Source of the DNA: an uncultured Pelagibacteraceae bacterium | GTDB lineage: Bacteria; Pseudomonadota; Alphaproteobacteria; Pelagibacterales; Pelagibacteraceae | Length of the DNA: 64,000 nt | Direction of reading: 5' to 3' | Assembly (NCBI GenBank): GCA_902558225.1 | Contig: CACEDG010000001.1 | Span: 47,222-111,221 of the forward strand | Part shown: positions 28,864 through 37,214 of the stretch, piece after piece | Layout: each line of letters starts with the position of its first letter | How positions within the stretch are numbered: the first letter of the stretch is position 1 | Notes under the pieces: generated by a model | Told to the model about the DNA's origin: nothing | Seen by the model: only the letters and a program-made list of their open reading frames with translations | Databases searched by the model: none | Made by a program: the position numbers and the translations under genes

Positions 28864-30309
28864 TTAAGAGGCAAATTTAAGCTTCATTTCTTCAAGGTAC
28901 CTATCTAAGCTATCTAGTTGTTCCATTTTCTCTTGATCCTCATTTTTTTCTGCTACAATTTTAAGAGTATCCAATCTAGCTTGTTGTGCAGGAATTTTTA
29001 TAAATGGACTTGGTTTGTCAGACATATCTAAAATATTTTTAGCTATTCTTTTTTTCACTCTTTTAAAATCTCTCTTTGATAATATTTGACAAAATCCATC
29101 CTCTTCACCATCATAGTCATCAAACAATTTCATTTCTGCTAAAACTTTAATATCATTTCTTTTGAAAAGACTAAAAATTCTCTTTTTTTCTTTAGGAGAG
29201 TTGTTTTGATTAAATTGGTTCATTAAATTTCGTTCTTCATTACTTATTTCACCAGTCAACGAATATATTTTTTCTTCTGGTTGTAATTCTTCTTGATTGA
29301 ATTCTTGTCTCTCCTCGTATTGTTCTTGAACAATAGCTCTTATTTTTGCTGCCAACTCTTCTTTATTTTTTTTTAGTAAATTATATCTTTTTTTAATTTC
29401 ACTCATACCTAGGGCTTTATATTCGTCATCTAATAATGCAAATTCACTATTCATTATTATTGGTGCACGGTTACTTTTACACGTACGGATATATTTTGGA
29501 CTACTTTTCAAACTTTCTTTTAAACCATCTCTATCTAACTTTAACACGTCTTCAGGATTTTTTCGTAAATCATACAAATAATACCAACCAGGAAAAATAG
29601 TATTACCCAAGTACATCCCACAATATATTTTTGCTTTAAAGTAAGCTTCATGCCAACAAAATATCCCTTCTTTAATTTTAGGAAGCACATCTGCTTTTTT
29701 TCTTAATGCTATTGATGCATTAAATACCTCGGGAGCTTTTTCAAAAAGTTTTTTTGCAAGATCTTTTGTTGCAATCGTATCATATAAACTATCATGGGCG
29801 CCTTTAGTTTCTATACCATTTGCGGATAGCATTGATTGTAAACGAAATGAAGTATTACCTTTTTCATTAAGCTCATAATTAAGCGCACTAGGTGTGAATA
29901 CACTAGCAGCCCTAATTGCGGGAAGTAGATCAAATTGTTCTTTATTAGTTATATAAGGCCATTTAAGATTGGTATATAAGCTATTTTGAAGAAGTATGTT
30001 GTCATAATTCATTGAATTATATCCAACAAAGATAGTTCCTCTTTCGGCTAGAGCTTTGAATCTTTTTTCCCATTCATCTACGAGTTCACTATTAGATAAT
30101 TTTTCGTTTGCAATTACGTCAACTGGAATATTGTGAGCAAGCATCGCATCAACTTCAAATGCGCGAGATGCTCTAAATCTAGAATTTATCTTCCATTGGT
30201 CTACAATTTTAAAATTTTCATCAACTGTTACAGCGGCTACAGAAAGACAAGTTGCTTTTTGTGCAGCACCAGCATCACTTTCACAATCAAAATAAGTAAA
30301 TAGTGCCAT
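28864..30309 (-). CDS. sbcB: Exodeoxyribonuclease I-like DEDDh 3'-5' exonuclease
   Basis: A 481-residue relative of exonuclease I, which digests single-stranded DNA from the 3' end. DEDDh residues are visible: Asp8 and Glu10 in TYFDCESDAG, Asp103 in GYNSMNYDNILLQN, and His172/Asp177 in GAHDSLYDTIATKDL. The N-terminus differs from the E. coli FxxYDxET form. The C-terminal half matches ExoI only loosely and is helical and charged. It is 4 bases downstream of the 467-residue coiled-coil gene, so the two are co-transcribed. Confidence 0.78.
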   Translation of the reverse strand: MALFTYFDCESDAGAAQKATCLSVAAVTVDENFKIVDQWKINSRFRASRAFEVDAMLAHNIPVDVIANEKLSNSELVDEWEKRFKALAERGTIFVGYNSMNYDNILLQNSLYTNLKWPYITNKEQFDLLPAIRAASVFTPSALNYELNEKGNTSFRLQSMLSANGIETKGAHDSLYDTIATKDLAKKLFEKAPEVFNASIALRKKADVLPKIKEGIFCWHEAYFKAKIYCGMYLGNTIFPGWYYLYDLRKNPEDVLKLDRDGLKESLKSSPKYIRTCKSNRAPIIMNSEFALLDDEYKALGMSEIKKRYNLLKKNKEELAAKIRAIVQEQYEERQEFNQEELQPEEKIYSLTGEISNEERNLMNQFNQNNSPKEKKRIFSLFKRNDIKVLAEMKLFDDYDGEEDGFCQILSKRDFKRVKKRIAKNILDMSDKPSPFIKIPAQQARLDTLKIVAEKNEDQEKMEQLDSLDRYLEEMKLKFAS

Positions 30310-30313
30310 AATT

Positions 30314-31717
30314 TTAAGCTAATTTTTTTTCTTCTTTGTCCAGTATTAAGTTTTTATAATTATCTTCTTTGAATAATTTCAAACCTGCAATGTTATTAAT
30401 AAAATCTCTTGTTTCCTCTGAATTCCCATATCTATTTATGAACTGATCTATGTCAAATAAACTAATATTTTTTCCTTTTTTTAATAATTTTCTCATTTCT
30501 AGAAGTTGTTCTTCACGCTCTTTTAAAAATTTTTTTTGGAACTCTTCAGTAAAATAAGAATTATTACTTTCTGCTATTAGTTTATCATTGCTAGCTAATT
30601 CTTTCCATTTTTTTAATTGTTCTTCTTGTTTTTTCAAGAACCCTGGCACTTCATAATCATCACTCACTTTATTATTCTCTTTGTAGTAAGTTTCATCGAT
30701 CGTTTTAGAAATTTTTTTAAAATTTTCTTTATTTTGTTGTTCTACATTTTTTTTAGTTTCGCTAATAATTTTCTCTTTCTCTTTTTCTATTTCTGCAACA
30801 AGAGCCATTTGTTTTTCATACTCTCTTTTAATTTCATCTATTTCTTTTAGTATTTTTTCATCATCTTCTTTTACTTTTTCTTTTCTGCCGAAGAACCATC
30901 TGCTTTTTTGTTTTTTTTCAGCTTCAAAATTAAATTTTCCTGATTTCCAAACTATTTGTCCTCCAATTGTATTATTGTTTTTGAGTTGATTAATTTCTTT
31001 ACGTCTAATTAAGAATGCACCTTTATTAAAATAATCCATTTTTATTATTTTATAGTCTGTAGGGGAGTAAAATGATGGAATAATTTTAGTTCTTAAATTT
31101 TCGCAAATATAAAAAAAATTATTTACTGAATCCATTTGATTTTCAAAATCTGAGAAATCGTTTAGCGAATCTAGTTCTTCTGAGGATAAAATTTCTAAAG
31201 TATCTTGATGTTCCTGTTCATATATTTGTTGAACATTAGATATATTTTTTAGCCCTGTTCTATGATAATCTATTTTTTTTAGGAAGTTTTTATAATTTTC
31301 AAATTTTTCTGGATAAATTTCTTGAATATAGTTTTCAATTATTAGTTCATCATTTTTTTCAAATACATCAGCGTTAATATTAATTATTGCAAGCGCGTGT
31401 CTCTCCAAAGCTGGAATTAACAATTTTTTATTGATATTTAAATCTAATATTTTTTGATCATTAATTATTTCATCAAATCTTTCTGTAGCTCTTTTTCGAG
31501 TGTCCCTTAATACAAAATGGTAAATGCTTGATAAAAATTTATATGAGAAGTCTCTAGAGAATTTTAATGGGGATCTATAAATAAAGTTTGTTAAAAAGGC
31601 ATCATTTTCACCCATATTTATTGCACATAGTCTTTGGCTAATGTTGGCTTTCTCCAAGATACTAGAGAGTAATTCACCATTTTTTTGAGTTTCCGGTCTA
31701 TTATTCTGCATATTCAT
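30314..31717 (-). CDS. Hypothetical protein with long coiled coil
   Basis: A 467-residue protein, no signal peptide or membrane segment. A globular N-terminal region (about 1-270) is followed by a long charged coiled coil (about 280-430), seen as runs of E, K and Q with heptad spacing. No known catalytic motif. It is upstream of the ExoI-like gene in the same operon, which suggests a DNA-related role, but this is inference from position only. Confidence 0.7.
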   Translation of the reverse strand: MNMQNNRPETQKNGELLSSILEKANISQRLCAINMGENDAFLTNFIYRSPLKFSRDFSYKFLSSIYHFVLRDTRKRATERFDEIINDQKILDLNINKKLLIPALERHALAIININADVFEKNDELIIENYIQEIYPEKFENYKNFLKKIDYHRTGLKNISNVQQIYEQEHQDTLEILSSEELDSLNDFSDFENQMDSVNNFFYICENLRTKIIPSFYSPTDYKIIKMDYFNKGAFLIRRKEINQLKNNNTIGGQIVWKSGKFNFEAEKKQKSRWFFGRKEKVKEDDEKILKEIDEIKREYEKQMALVAEIEKEKEKIISETKKNVEQQNKENFKKISKTIDETYYKENNKVSDDYEVPGFLKKQEEQLKKWKELASNDKLIAESNNSYFTEEFQKKFLKEREEQLLEMRKLLKKGKNISLFDIDQFINRYGNSEETRDFINNIAGLKLFKEDNYKNLILDKEEKKLA

Positions 31718-31855
31718 AAATTATTTTGTCACGATTCATTTTTTATACTTTATATATAGTAAAATGATAATAAAACAAGATATTTTTAATAAAAAACTTT
31801 GTCAAATGATAAAAAAATTGTTGACTTTCTATTTTTAGCCTGTTATAAGGCTTTT

Positions 31856-32254
31856 ATGAGCGATTTTAAAGATAAAAAAACGAGGAAAAATAAAAGCAAG
31901 ATTTTAGAGTTCAAAACCAAGTCATTAAAAGAACAAAAAATAGAAACTAACCAAGATATTTGGAACAAAATGGATTCTTACGCCAAAGAACTTGTTGAGG
32001 CGTTTGATGAAAAAACAAATCGAGAAAATATCGACAGGGATCATTGCTTATATTTGTTTCATTACAGGTTAATGCAAAAAATGATGTACAGAATGAGCTA
32101 CCCAGCTTTTAAATATTATACAAGATCAGTTTCGAGACAATTATTAGAACAGCATAAAGAATTTATGAATTCATTAGATGAATGGACGTCTGATGATGGA
32201 CAAGACGACTTCGGAAGAAGAATAGAGGCAGATAAAAGTAAAACATTAAACTAA
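31856..32254 (+). CDS. Hypothetical protein
   Basis: A 132-residue protein if started at the ATG at 31856 (MSDFKDKKTRKNKSK), which has AAGG upstream; a TTG at 31799 would add 19 residues. Charged N-terminus, then a helical part with repeated Met-Tyr-Arg (LMQKMMYRMSYPAFKYY) and an acidic end. Family unknown. It heads the set of five plus-strand genes up to 35898 and is divergent from the ExoI-like operon. Confidence 0.65.
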   Translation: MSDFKDKKTRKNKSKILEFKTKSLKEQKIETNQDIWNKMDSYAKELVEAFDEKTNRENIDRDHCLYLFHYRLMQKMMYRMSYPAFKYYTRSVSRQLLEQHKEFMNSLDEWTSDDGQDDFGRRIEADKSKTLN

Positions 32255-32268
32255 AGGAAAGTAAAAAT

Positions 32269-32577
32269 ATGAGACATTTTAAATATATTTTGGAGGAGAG
32301 ATTACGGTATATGCTTACTTGGCAAAAAGAGTGTTTAGAATATTTTAAGCACCAACAAATTCAAGAAAAAGCAAAATTAAAATACTATCAGCATAGAAGA
32401 CTAGAGAGCTTATTTTGTGATATTTACTATTTTCCAACTAATGTTTTAAAATTTTTGAAAAGGCAAAGACAAAAAAGAACATTTATCAAAGGATGTACTG
32501 AAATAGAAGTTCTAAGAGAGGAAATTGACAAGATTGATAATATTAAAAAAATAGGAGGAAATAATGGAAAATATTAA
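32269..32577 (+). CDS. Hypothetical protein
   Basis: A 102-residue basic, probably all-helical protein rich in Arg, Lys, Tyr and Gln (HFKYILEERLRYMLTWQKE). A short hydrophobic stretch YYFPTNVLKF is present. It overlaps the following GHKL gene by 14 bases, so translation is probably coupled and the two may interact. No family recognised. Confidence 0.6.
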   Translation: MRHFKYILEERLRYMLTWQKECLEYFKHQQIQEKAKLKYYQHRRLESLFCDIYYFPTNVLKFLKRQRQKRTFIKGCTEIEVLREEIDKIDNIKKIGGNNGKY

Positions 32578-34156
32578 AAAGTTAAAAGACATAATCTTAG
32601 AATTAAATGAGGTGACAGAAGCAGAACATATTAAATCAATAACTTCATCAGTAACAACTTCCTGGGGTGAAGAAATCTGGGATCATGAAAAGATATCTAG
32701 AGATATTTTACAAAACGCTAGGGACGGAGTTGTTTCGGCAAAAATGGATATAAATCAAATTAAGATTTCAACAGATGATGATCAAATCAAGGTTTATGCG
32801 CCAAACGAATATTGTTTAGAAAAATTATATTATATTGGTTCATCGAAGACTGAACAAGATAATATGATAGGTGCGCATGGGGAAGGTGTAAAAAAATGCC
32901 TATCTGATATGGCAAGGATGGGAATTACAAACCCAATAATGATTTCTGGAGACCAATGTCTAATAGTTTCTGTTGGTAAAGAGGTGCCAGGCACAGATGG
33001 TCTTAGAGCTTTGGTTTATAATTATTTTAAAATTAATAAGTTAAAAGGTAATTACTTTATTATTAACACATTAGATAAAAAACTTAAAAAAGCATTTCAA
33101 TTTGGATTAAGAAACTTTTTTTATTCTTCAAATCCATTAATTGGTGAGGTGTTACACTCATATAATGATATAACAATTTACAAATCAAAAACGAAAGATG
33201 GGTTTGGTTTTTATAAAGGTTTAAAGAGAGTTGATATTAAAGGAATTCCAGTAATAATCTCTATCGATAAAAAATATGCAGCATTAGAAAAAAAAGTAAA
33301 AATAGATCGCGATCGGCAAGCATTTGATGCAAAATTACAAAGTACTTTTTATTCGATATTTGCAAGGAGCGGATTTTATTATGCTGCATTAAGGCACAAC
33401 CCAGCTGTTCGATATATTTTAGAAAGTTCAAAAGAAATTTGGCCTAAAGGTCATTTGCTTTTAAGTGCCTTGGCCTCAGCTACTTATGGTCGGTTAAAGG
33501 ATGACAAATCTTTAAAAGATTTGTTTGGCAACAAATATTTAAGTGAAAGTAGATATAATTACTCACGGGAAATTTCTTACGAAGATTGGTTCTCTACGAA
33601 GACCCAAAACTTCATTAGAAGTCGTGATAACAAAATGAAAAAAAATAATAAGATAATGCTCCCAAGTTACTTTAATAATTTTGGGGTTATGAGCTCATTA
33701 GAGAGCTTTATTAGATCAAAAGCCAATGCAGAAAAAAGAATAAAAAATAAAAAGACTGCTGACTTAACATCTAAAGAACAAGAAGCTATTAATTTTTGTT
33801 TTGAGGCAGCCAAAGGAGTAAGTCCCGCTTTTGCAAAACTTTTTAATAATGAAAATGATGAAGATGAATCTTTATATAATTTAAAGTTCAAAAAAATATT
33901 TTGTAAAGAATTATTGGGACAAATTAAAAATGATTATGATTATAATTCTAAGATAGTATATTTGCATGCAGATTTATTTAAGCAAAGTTTTGGAAAGATG
34001 TTCTCTGTATTTTTGCATGAGCTTAGCCACGCTACAGGTAATGATGATGGTTCCAGAGAATTTTCTGACTGCTTAACTTATCTCATATCAGCTTGTATTG
34101 ATAATAATGCCGTTGTCAGTAAATATTCTAAACAATGGAATAAATTTATTAATTAG
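32564..34156 (+). CDS. GHKL-type ATPase with C-terminal HEXXHXXGXXD metalloprotease-like motif
   Basis: A 530-residue protein with an N-terminal GHKL (Hsp90/histidine-kinase/MutL-like) ATP-binding pattern: N-box SRDILQNARDGV (45-56) and glycine lid GAHGEGVKKC (103-112). No histidine phosphotransfer site is visible. Near the C-terminus HELSHATGNDD (485-495) fits HEXXHXXGXXD, the zinc motif of metzincin-like peptidases with Asp as third ligand. ATPase plus protease in one chain is unusual. It lies upstream of rmuC. The family is not known to me; an ATP-gated protease is inference. Confidence 0.72.
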   Translation: MENIKKLKDIILELNEVTEAEHIKSITSSVTTSWGEEIWDHEKISRDILQNARDGVVSAKMDINQIKISTDDDQIKVYAPNEYCLEKLYYIGSSKTEQDNMIGAHGEGVKKCLSDMARMGITNPIMISGDQCLIVSVGKEVPGTDGLRALVYNYFKINKLKGNYFIINTLDKKLKKAFQFGLRNFFYSSNPLIGEVLHSYNDITIYKSKTKDGFGFYKGLKRVDIKGIPVIISIDKKYAALEKKVKIDRDRQAFDAKLQSTFYSIFARSGFYYAALRHNPAVRYILESSKEIWPKGHLLLSALASATYGRLKDDKSLKDLFGNKYLSESRYNYSREISYEDWFSTKTQNFIRSRDNKMKKNNKIMLPSYFNNFGVMSSLESFIRSKANAEKRIKNKKTADLTSKEQEAINFCFEAAKGVSPAFAKLFNNENDEDESLYNLKFKKIFCKELLGQIKNDYDYNSKIVYLHADLFKQSFGKMFSVFLHELSHATGNDDGSREFSDCLTYLISACIDNNAVVSKYSKQWNKFIN

Positions 34157-34170
34157 GATATAAATATTTT

Positions 34171-35304
34171 ATGATAATTTCACTTATAATCTCTGTCATT
34201 GTATTATCTTTAATTATCGCGGCATTATTGTTGTATTTTTATTATTCTCTTAAAAAAAAAAATACTATTGATCCTAACAATCCTGAAATATTAAATCTAA
34301 AAAACGAAAATGATAAGTTACTAGATAAAATTACTATTACCGAAAAATATTTATCTGATTTAAAAAAAGATAAGGAGCAATTAGCATTAAACAAAAAAAG
34401 CGTGGAGGATTTTAAAGATCAAAGCAATCTCATACTTAATGAACATAAAAACCAGCATTCAATTTTTAAAAATTTTCATGAAAAATTAGTTGGCGACGCT
34501 AAATATCAAGGAAGATTTAATGAAAAGAAACTTCGAAGCTTGCTAGAAAAAAATGGTTTAAGTGAAGAAGATGGTGATTTTGACGAAAGAAAAGGGCATA
34601 CACTTACTGATCTAGAGACTGGAAATAAAAAAACTGTTAATCCAGATTTTATTATAAATATAAAGGGACCTGTCGCCGATCATATCGTAATTGACTGCAA
34701 GGTTTCTTTGAAGAGTTTTCAGGACTTTACAAATGCCAAAGATGAAGCCTCAAGAGAGCTACATTTAAAAAAACATATAGAGTCAGTGAAAACACATATT
34801 GAGCAACTCTCTAACAAAGATTATTTAAAAATTCATAATTTAAATTCATTTCAATATGTAGTTTTATTTTTACCATTCGACAGTTGCTATTTGAGTATTC
34901 TTGAAAAGTCGGATGATATCTTAGACTTATGCTTTGAAAAAAATATAATGTTAGCTGGGCCAATAAGCATAATGAGTTTAATTTCAACTATTACATCTAT
35001 TAAAAATCAAGAAAAACAAATATCCCAAATAGACACAATTATTGGAAAAGCTGAAGATATTTTTAATAAATATAATACTCTAAAAAAAAGTTTAAAAACA
35101 TTAATATCAAGTCATAATACTCATGCAAAATCTTTAACAGAGGTAGTTCGTACCAGCTATGGCTCAAGTCAAGGTTTAGAATCTAAAATTATAAAATTAA
35201 AAGATGATCATGGTTTAGATGTAAATCAGATGGTTAAAACCGATGATAAAGATAAGATGGTTAATTTTGTTGAAGATCCTGAAGATATTAATAAACCCAA
35301 TTGA
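34171..35304 (+). CDS. rmuC: RmuC-family DNA recombination protein
   Basis: A 377-residue RmuC, a suspected nuclease limiting inversions at short inverted repeats. One N-terminal membrane segment (about 3-27), a coiled coil (about 40-95), then the nuclease-like core with VNPDFIINIKGPVADHIVIDCKVSLKSF, where the Asp and the Lys of VIDCKV fit the PD-(D/E)XK site. It follows the GHKL gene by 14 bases and precedes a 192-residue gene by 15. Confidence 0.92.
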   Translation: MIISLIISVIVLSLIIAALLLYFYYSLKKKNTIDPNNPEILNLKNENDKLLDKITITEKYLSDLKKDKEQLALNKKSVEDFKDQSNLILNEHKNQHSIFKNFHEKLVGDAKYQGRFNEKKLRSLLEKNGLSEEDGDFDERKGHTLTDLETGNKKTVNPDFIINIKGPVADHIVIDCKVSLKSFQDFTNAKDEASRELHLKKHIESVKTHIEQLSNKDYLKIHNLNSFQYVVLFLPFDSCYLSILEKSDDILDLCFEKNIMLAGPISIMSLISTITSIKNQEKQISQIDTIIGKAEDIFNKYNTLKKSLKTLISSHNTHAKSLTEVVRTSYGSSQGLESKIIKLKDDHGLDVNQMVKTDDKDKMVNFVEDPEDINKPN

Positions 35305-35319
35305 AATTAAGGAGGTTAA

Positions 35320-35898
35320 ATGAATCAAAAAAATAGTAATCCATATGATTTAAAAACTAAAAAAGACGAGGGCTATTTATATGAGGAAAAGCCTAGTGGT
35401 TATTTAGATTCTGATGAATTGATTAATTTTCTTAATAGAAGAAAAATTTTAATTGATAGGACAGATAACCTCCCAAGATTTGCAAATAATAATAATATTA
35501 TTATGGCAAAATTAAAAAGAGTTGGGAAAGAAGGTTCAACGCCAACGATATATAAAATTCCTACAGACACTAAAATTGAAGAAATATTATTGTCGATGAA
35601 AAATAATAATAACTCATTATTAGGTAGGAAAATTTTAGAACAAAAAAAAGAAAAAATATTAGAAATTTTTGATAAAGCACCAAGTGCAGCAGAATATCAA
35701 AAAAGGATAGAAGCAGCCGTGGGCGAGAAAGATAAGTCAAAAATAAGAGATGAAAAAAATAGCAAATGTGAAACTAAAACTAGTATTGCAAGAAAAGTTG
35801 CACAGTCATTAGGTGTCAATTGTAATCGAAAATTAGTTCAAAGTGTATTAACTAATAGGCGATCTTCTAAACTAGATAAATTAAACAAGATTGGTTAA
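35320..35898 (+). CDS. Hypothetical protein
   Basis: A 192-residue basic protein, asparagine- and lysine-rich, with a clear GGAGG-like site just before its ATG. Contains RVGKEGSTPTIYKIP (beta-strand-like) and a basic end with KSKCETKTSIARK. No motif recognised. It is the last gene of the plus-strand set and ends 16 bases before the convergent nuclease gene. Confidence 0.65.
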   Translation: MNQKNSNPYDLKTKKDEGYLYEEKPSGYLDSDELINFLNRRKILIDRTDNLPRFANNNNIIMAKLKRVGKEGSTPTIYKIPTDTKIEEILLSMKNNNNSLLGRKILEQKKEKILEIFDKAPSAAEYQKRIEAAVGEKDKSKIRDEKNSKCETKTSIARKVAQSLGVNCNRKLVQSVLTNRRSSKLDKLNKIG

Positions 35899-35914
35899 AG
35901 CAAAACAATAAATT

Positions 35915-36691
35915 TTAATTTTTCTTTTTAATAAATTCAAAAAACTTATGCATATATTTGCAAAGTTCACAATTATTTGTGGCTGCTGGAATTTTATTGG
36001 TTTCTAAAAAGTTTTTGATTTCTATAATAGTATCTTCGACCCAATTGTAGTCTCTCATTTCATAGGGAATTAATGCATACTCAAAGTCTAGTTTATTATT
36101 GAATGTTTCTTGATCTAAAGTAGCATTTACATATAAAAAATAACTTGTTTGATGAATATCGAGACTTAACTTAGATAAAATCCAGGCATAAATTTCAGCC
36201 TGTCTTTTATAACCAATCAAATATGGTGCATCAAAATTCTTTAATCTTTCAAAATTTTCGGTATGTGTTGATTTATAATCAACTATATGAATTTTCTTAC
36301 TTTGATTATCTTGCCATAGATCATCTACAGAACCAGCTACTACTATGTTTGTTTCTTTATGATGATACCTTGCAGCCTTAAAAGGTTCTCTCCATACATC
36401 TAATTCCGGATGACTATAAGGAATAGCATCTATATTACATTCTTCTAAATATTTAGTTTTTTCCTTCTTTTCTCGAGCAATATCGTGTTCAACTTTTAGT
36501 AAGTAATCAATACGAGAATTTAAATTATAAGGGAAAGGTTTTGGGCCTTTAATCCCCAGTCGCATATCTAGATAGGCACATCTTTTACACTTTAAATAAA
36601 GGTCTATTTTAGAACGAGACATAATAAATGGTTTGTCAGTTTCAGGGTTGTAATTAGACGACCAGGGAAAATTTTTATCCGCAATAAACAT
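35915..36691 (-). CDS. PD-(D/E)XK nuclease, RecB/Cas4-like
   Basis: A 258-residue nuclease of the RecB-like superfamily. The active site is in AGSVDDLWQDN (Asp123/124) and HIVDYKSTHT (Asp138 and Lys140), followed by an AEIYAWIL helix. Two cysteine pairs (Cys35/Cys38 and Cys241/Cys244) frame the domain, a layout used by Cas4/AddB-type nucleases to hold a 4Fe-4S cluster; cluster binding here is inference. It is monocistronic, 119 bases from the divergent thioredoxin gene. Confidence 0.85.
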   Translation of the reverse strand: MFIADKNFPWSSNYNPETDKPFIMSRSKIDLYLKCKRCAYLDMRLGIKGPKPFPYNLNSRIDYLLKVEHDIAREKKEKTKYLEECNIDAIPYSHPELDVWREPFKAARYHHKETNIVVAGSVDDLWQDNQSKKIHIVDYKSTHTENFERLKNFDAPYLIGYKRQAEIYAWILSKLSLDIHQTSYFLYVNATLDQETFNNKLDFEYALIPYEMRDYNWVEDTIIEIKNFLETNKIPAATNNCELCKYMHKFFEFIKKKN

Positions 36692-36810
36692 ATTAAATAC
36701 TTATATCAAAAATGAAATAACAATCGACAACTATAAAATGTTATAAAATAATTTTGAAATAAATAATTATCTTAATTGACAAATTAAGTTTATAAATTTA
36801 ATAGATAAAT

Positions 36811-37134
36811 ATGATTCATCAGTTTCAAGATTCAGATTGGAAAGACAAAATATCAAAAGAAGAAATTGTTTGTGTCCAATTCTCAGCGTCTTGGTGCGCA
36901 CCTTGTAAACAACTATCTCCTGTTTTAGAGCAATTGAGTGGAAATTATCCAACTTGCAAATTTTTTTACGGAGACATTGAAGAGGGCGCCATAAACACCG
37001 GTAGTGAATTGGGTATACGTGGGGTGCCAAGTACTATTATTTTTCGAAGAGGCGTGGAGGTCGATAGACTAGTTGGTTTCCCTGGTCCAGCTAAAGTAAA
37101 AGAATTTTTAGATAACTCAATTTCTAGTAATTGA
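36811..37134 (+). CDS. Thioredoxin family protein
   Basis: A 107-residue thioredoxin-fold protein. Active site WCAPC (28-32) replaces the classic WCGPC. The cis-proline region LGIRGVPSTIIFRRG is present. No signal peptide, so cytoplasmic. It lies between two nuclease genes and is followed by the large nuclease-helicase 80 bases later; whether they share a function is not clear. Confidence 0.92.
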   Translation: MIHQFQDSDWKDKISKEEIVCVQFSASWCAPCKQLSPVLEQLSGNYPTCKFFYGDIEEGAINTGSELGIRGVPSTIIFRRGVEVDRLVGFPGPAKVKEFLDNSISSN

Positions 37135-37214
37135 TTTATAGCTGATATTAAATAGAAAGAATTTTATTTCAGTAAATCTTAAAACATTTAAAATCAATTA
37201 ATAAAAAAAAAAAA

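Noticed and set aside
30617-30850. Plus-strand ORF rich in phenylalanine
   Set aside because: It is the complement of a lysine/glutamate-rich coiled coil in the real minus-strand gene.
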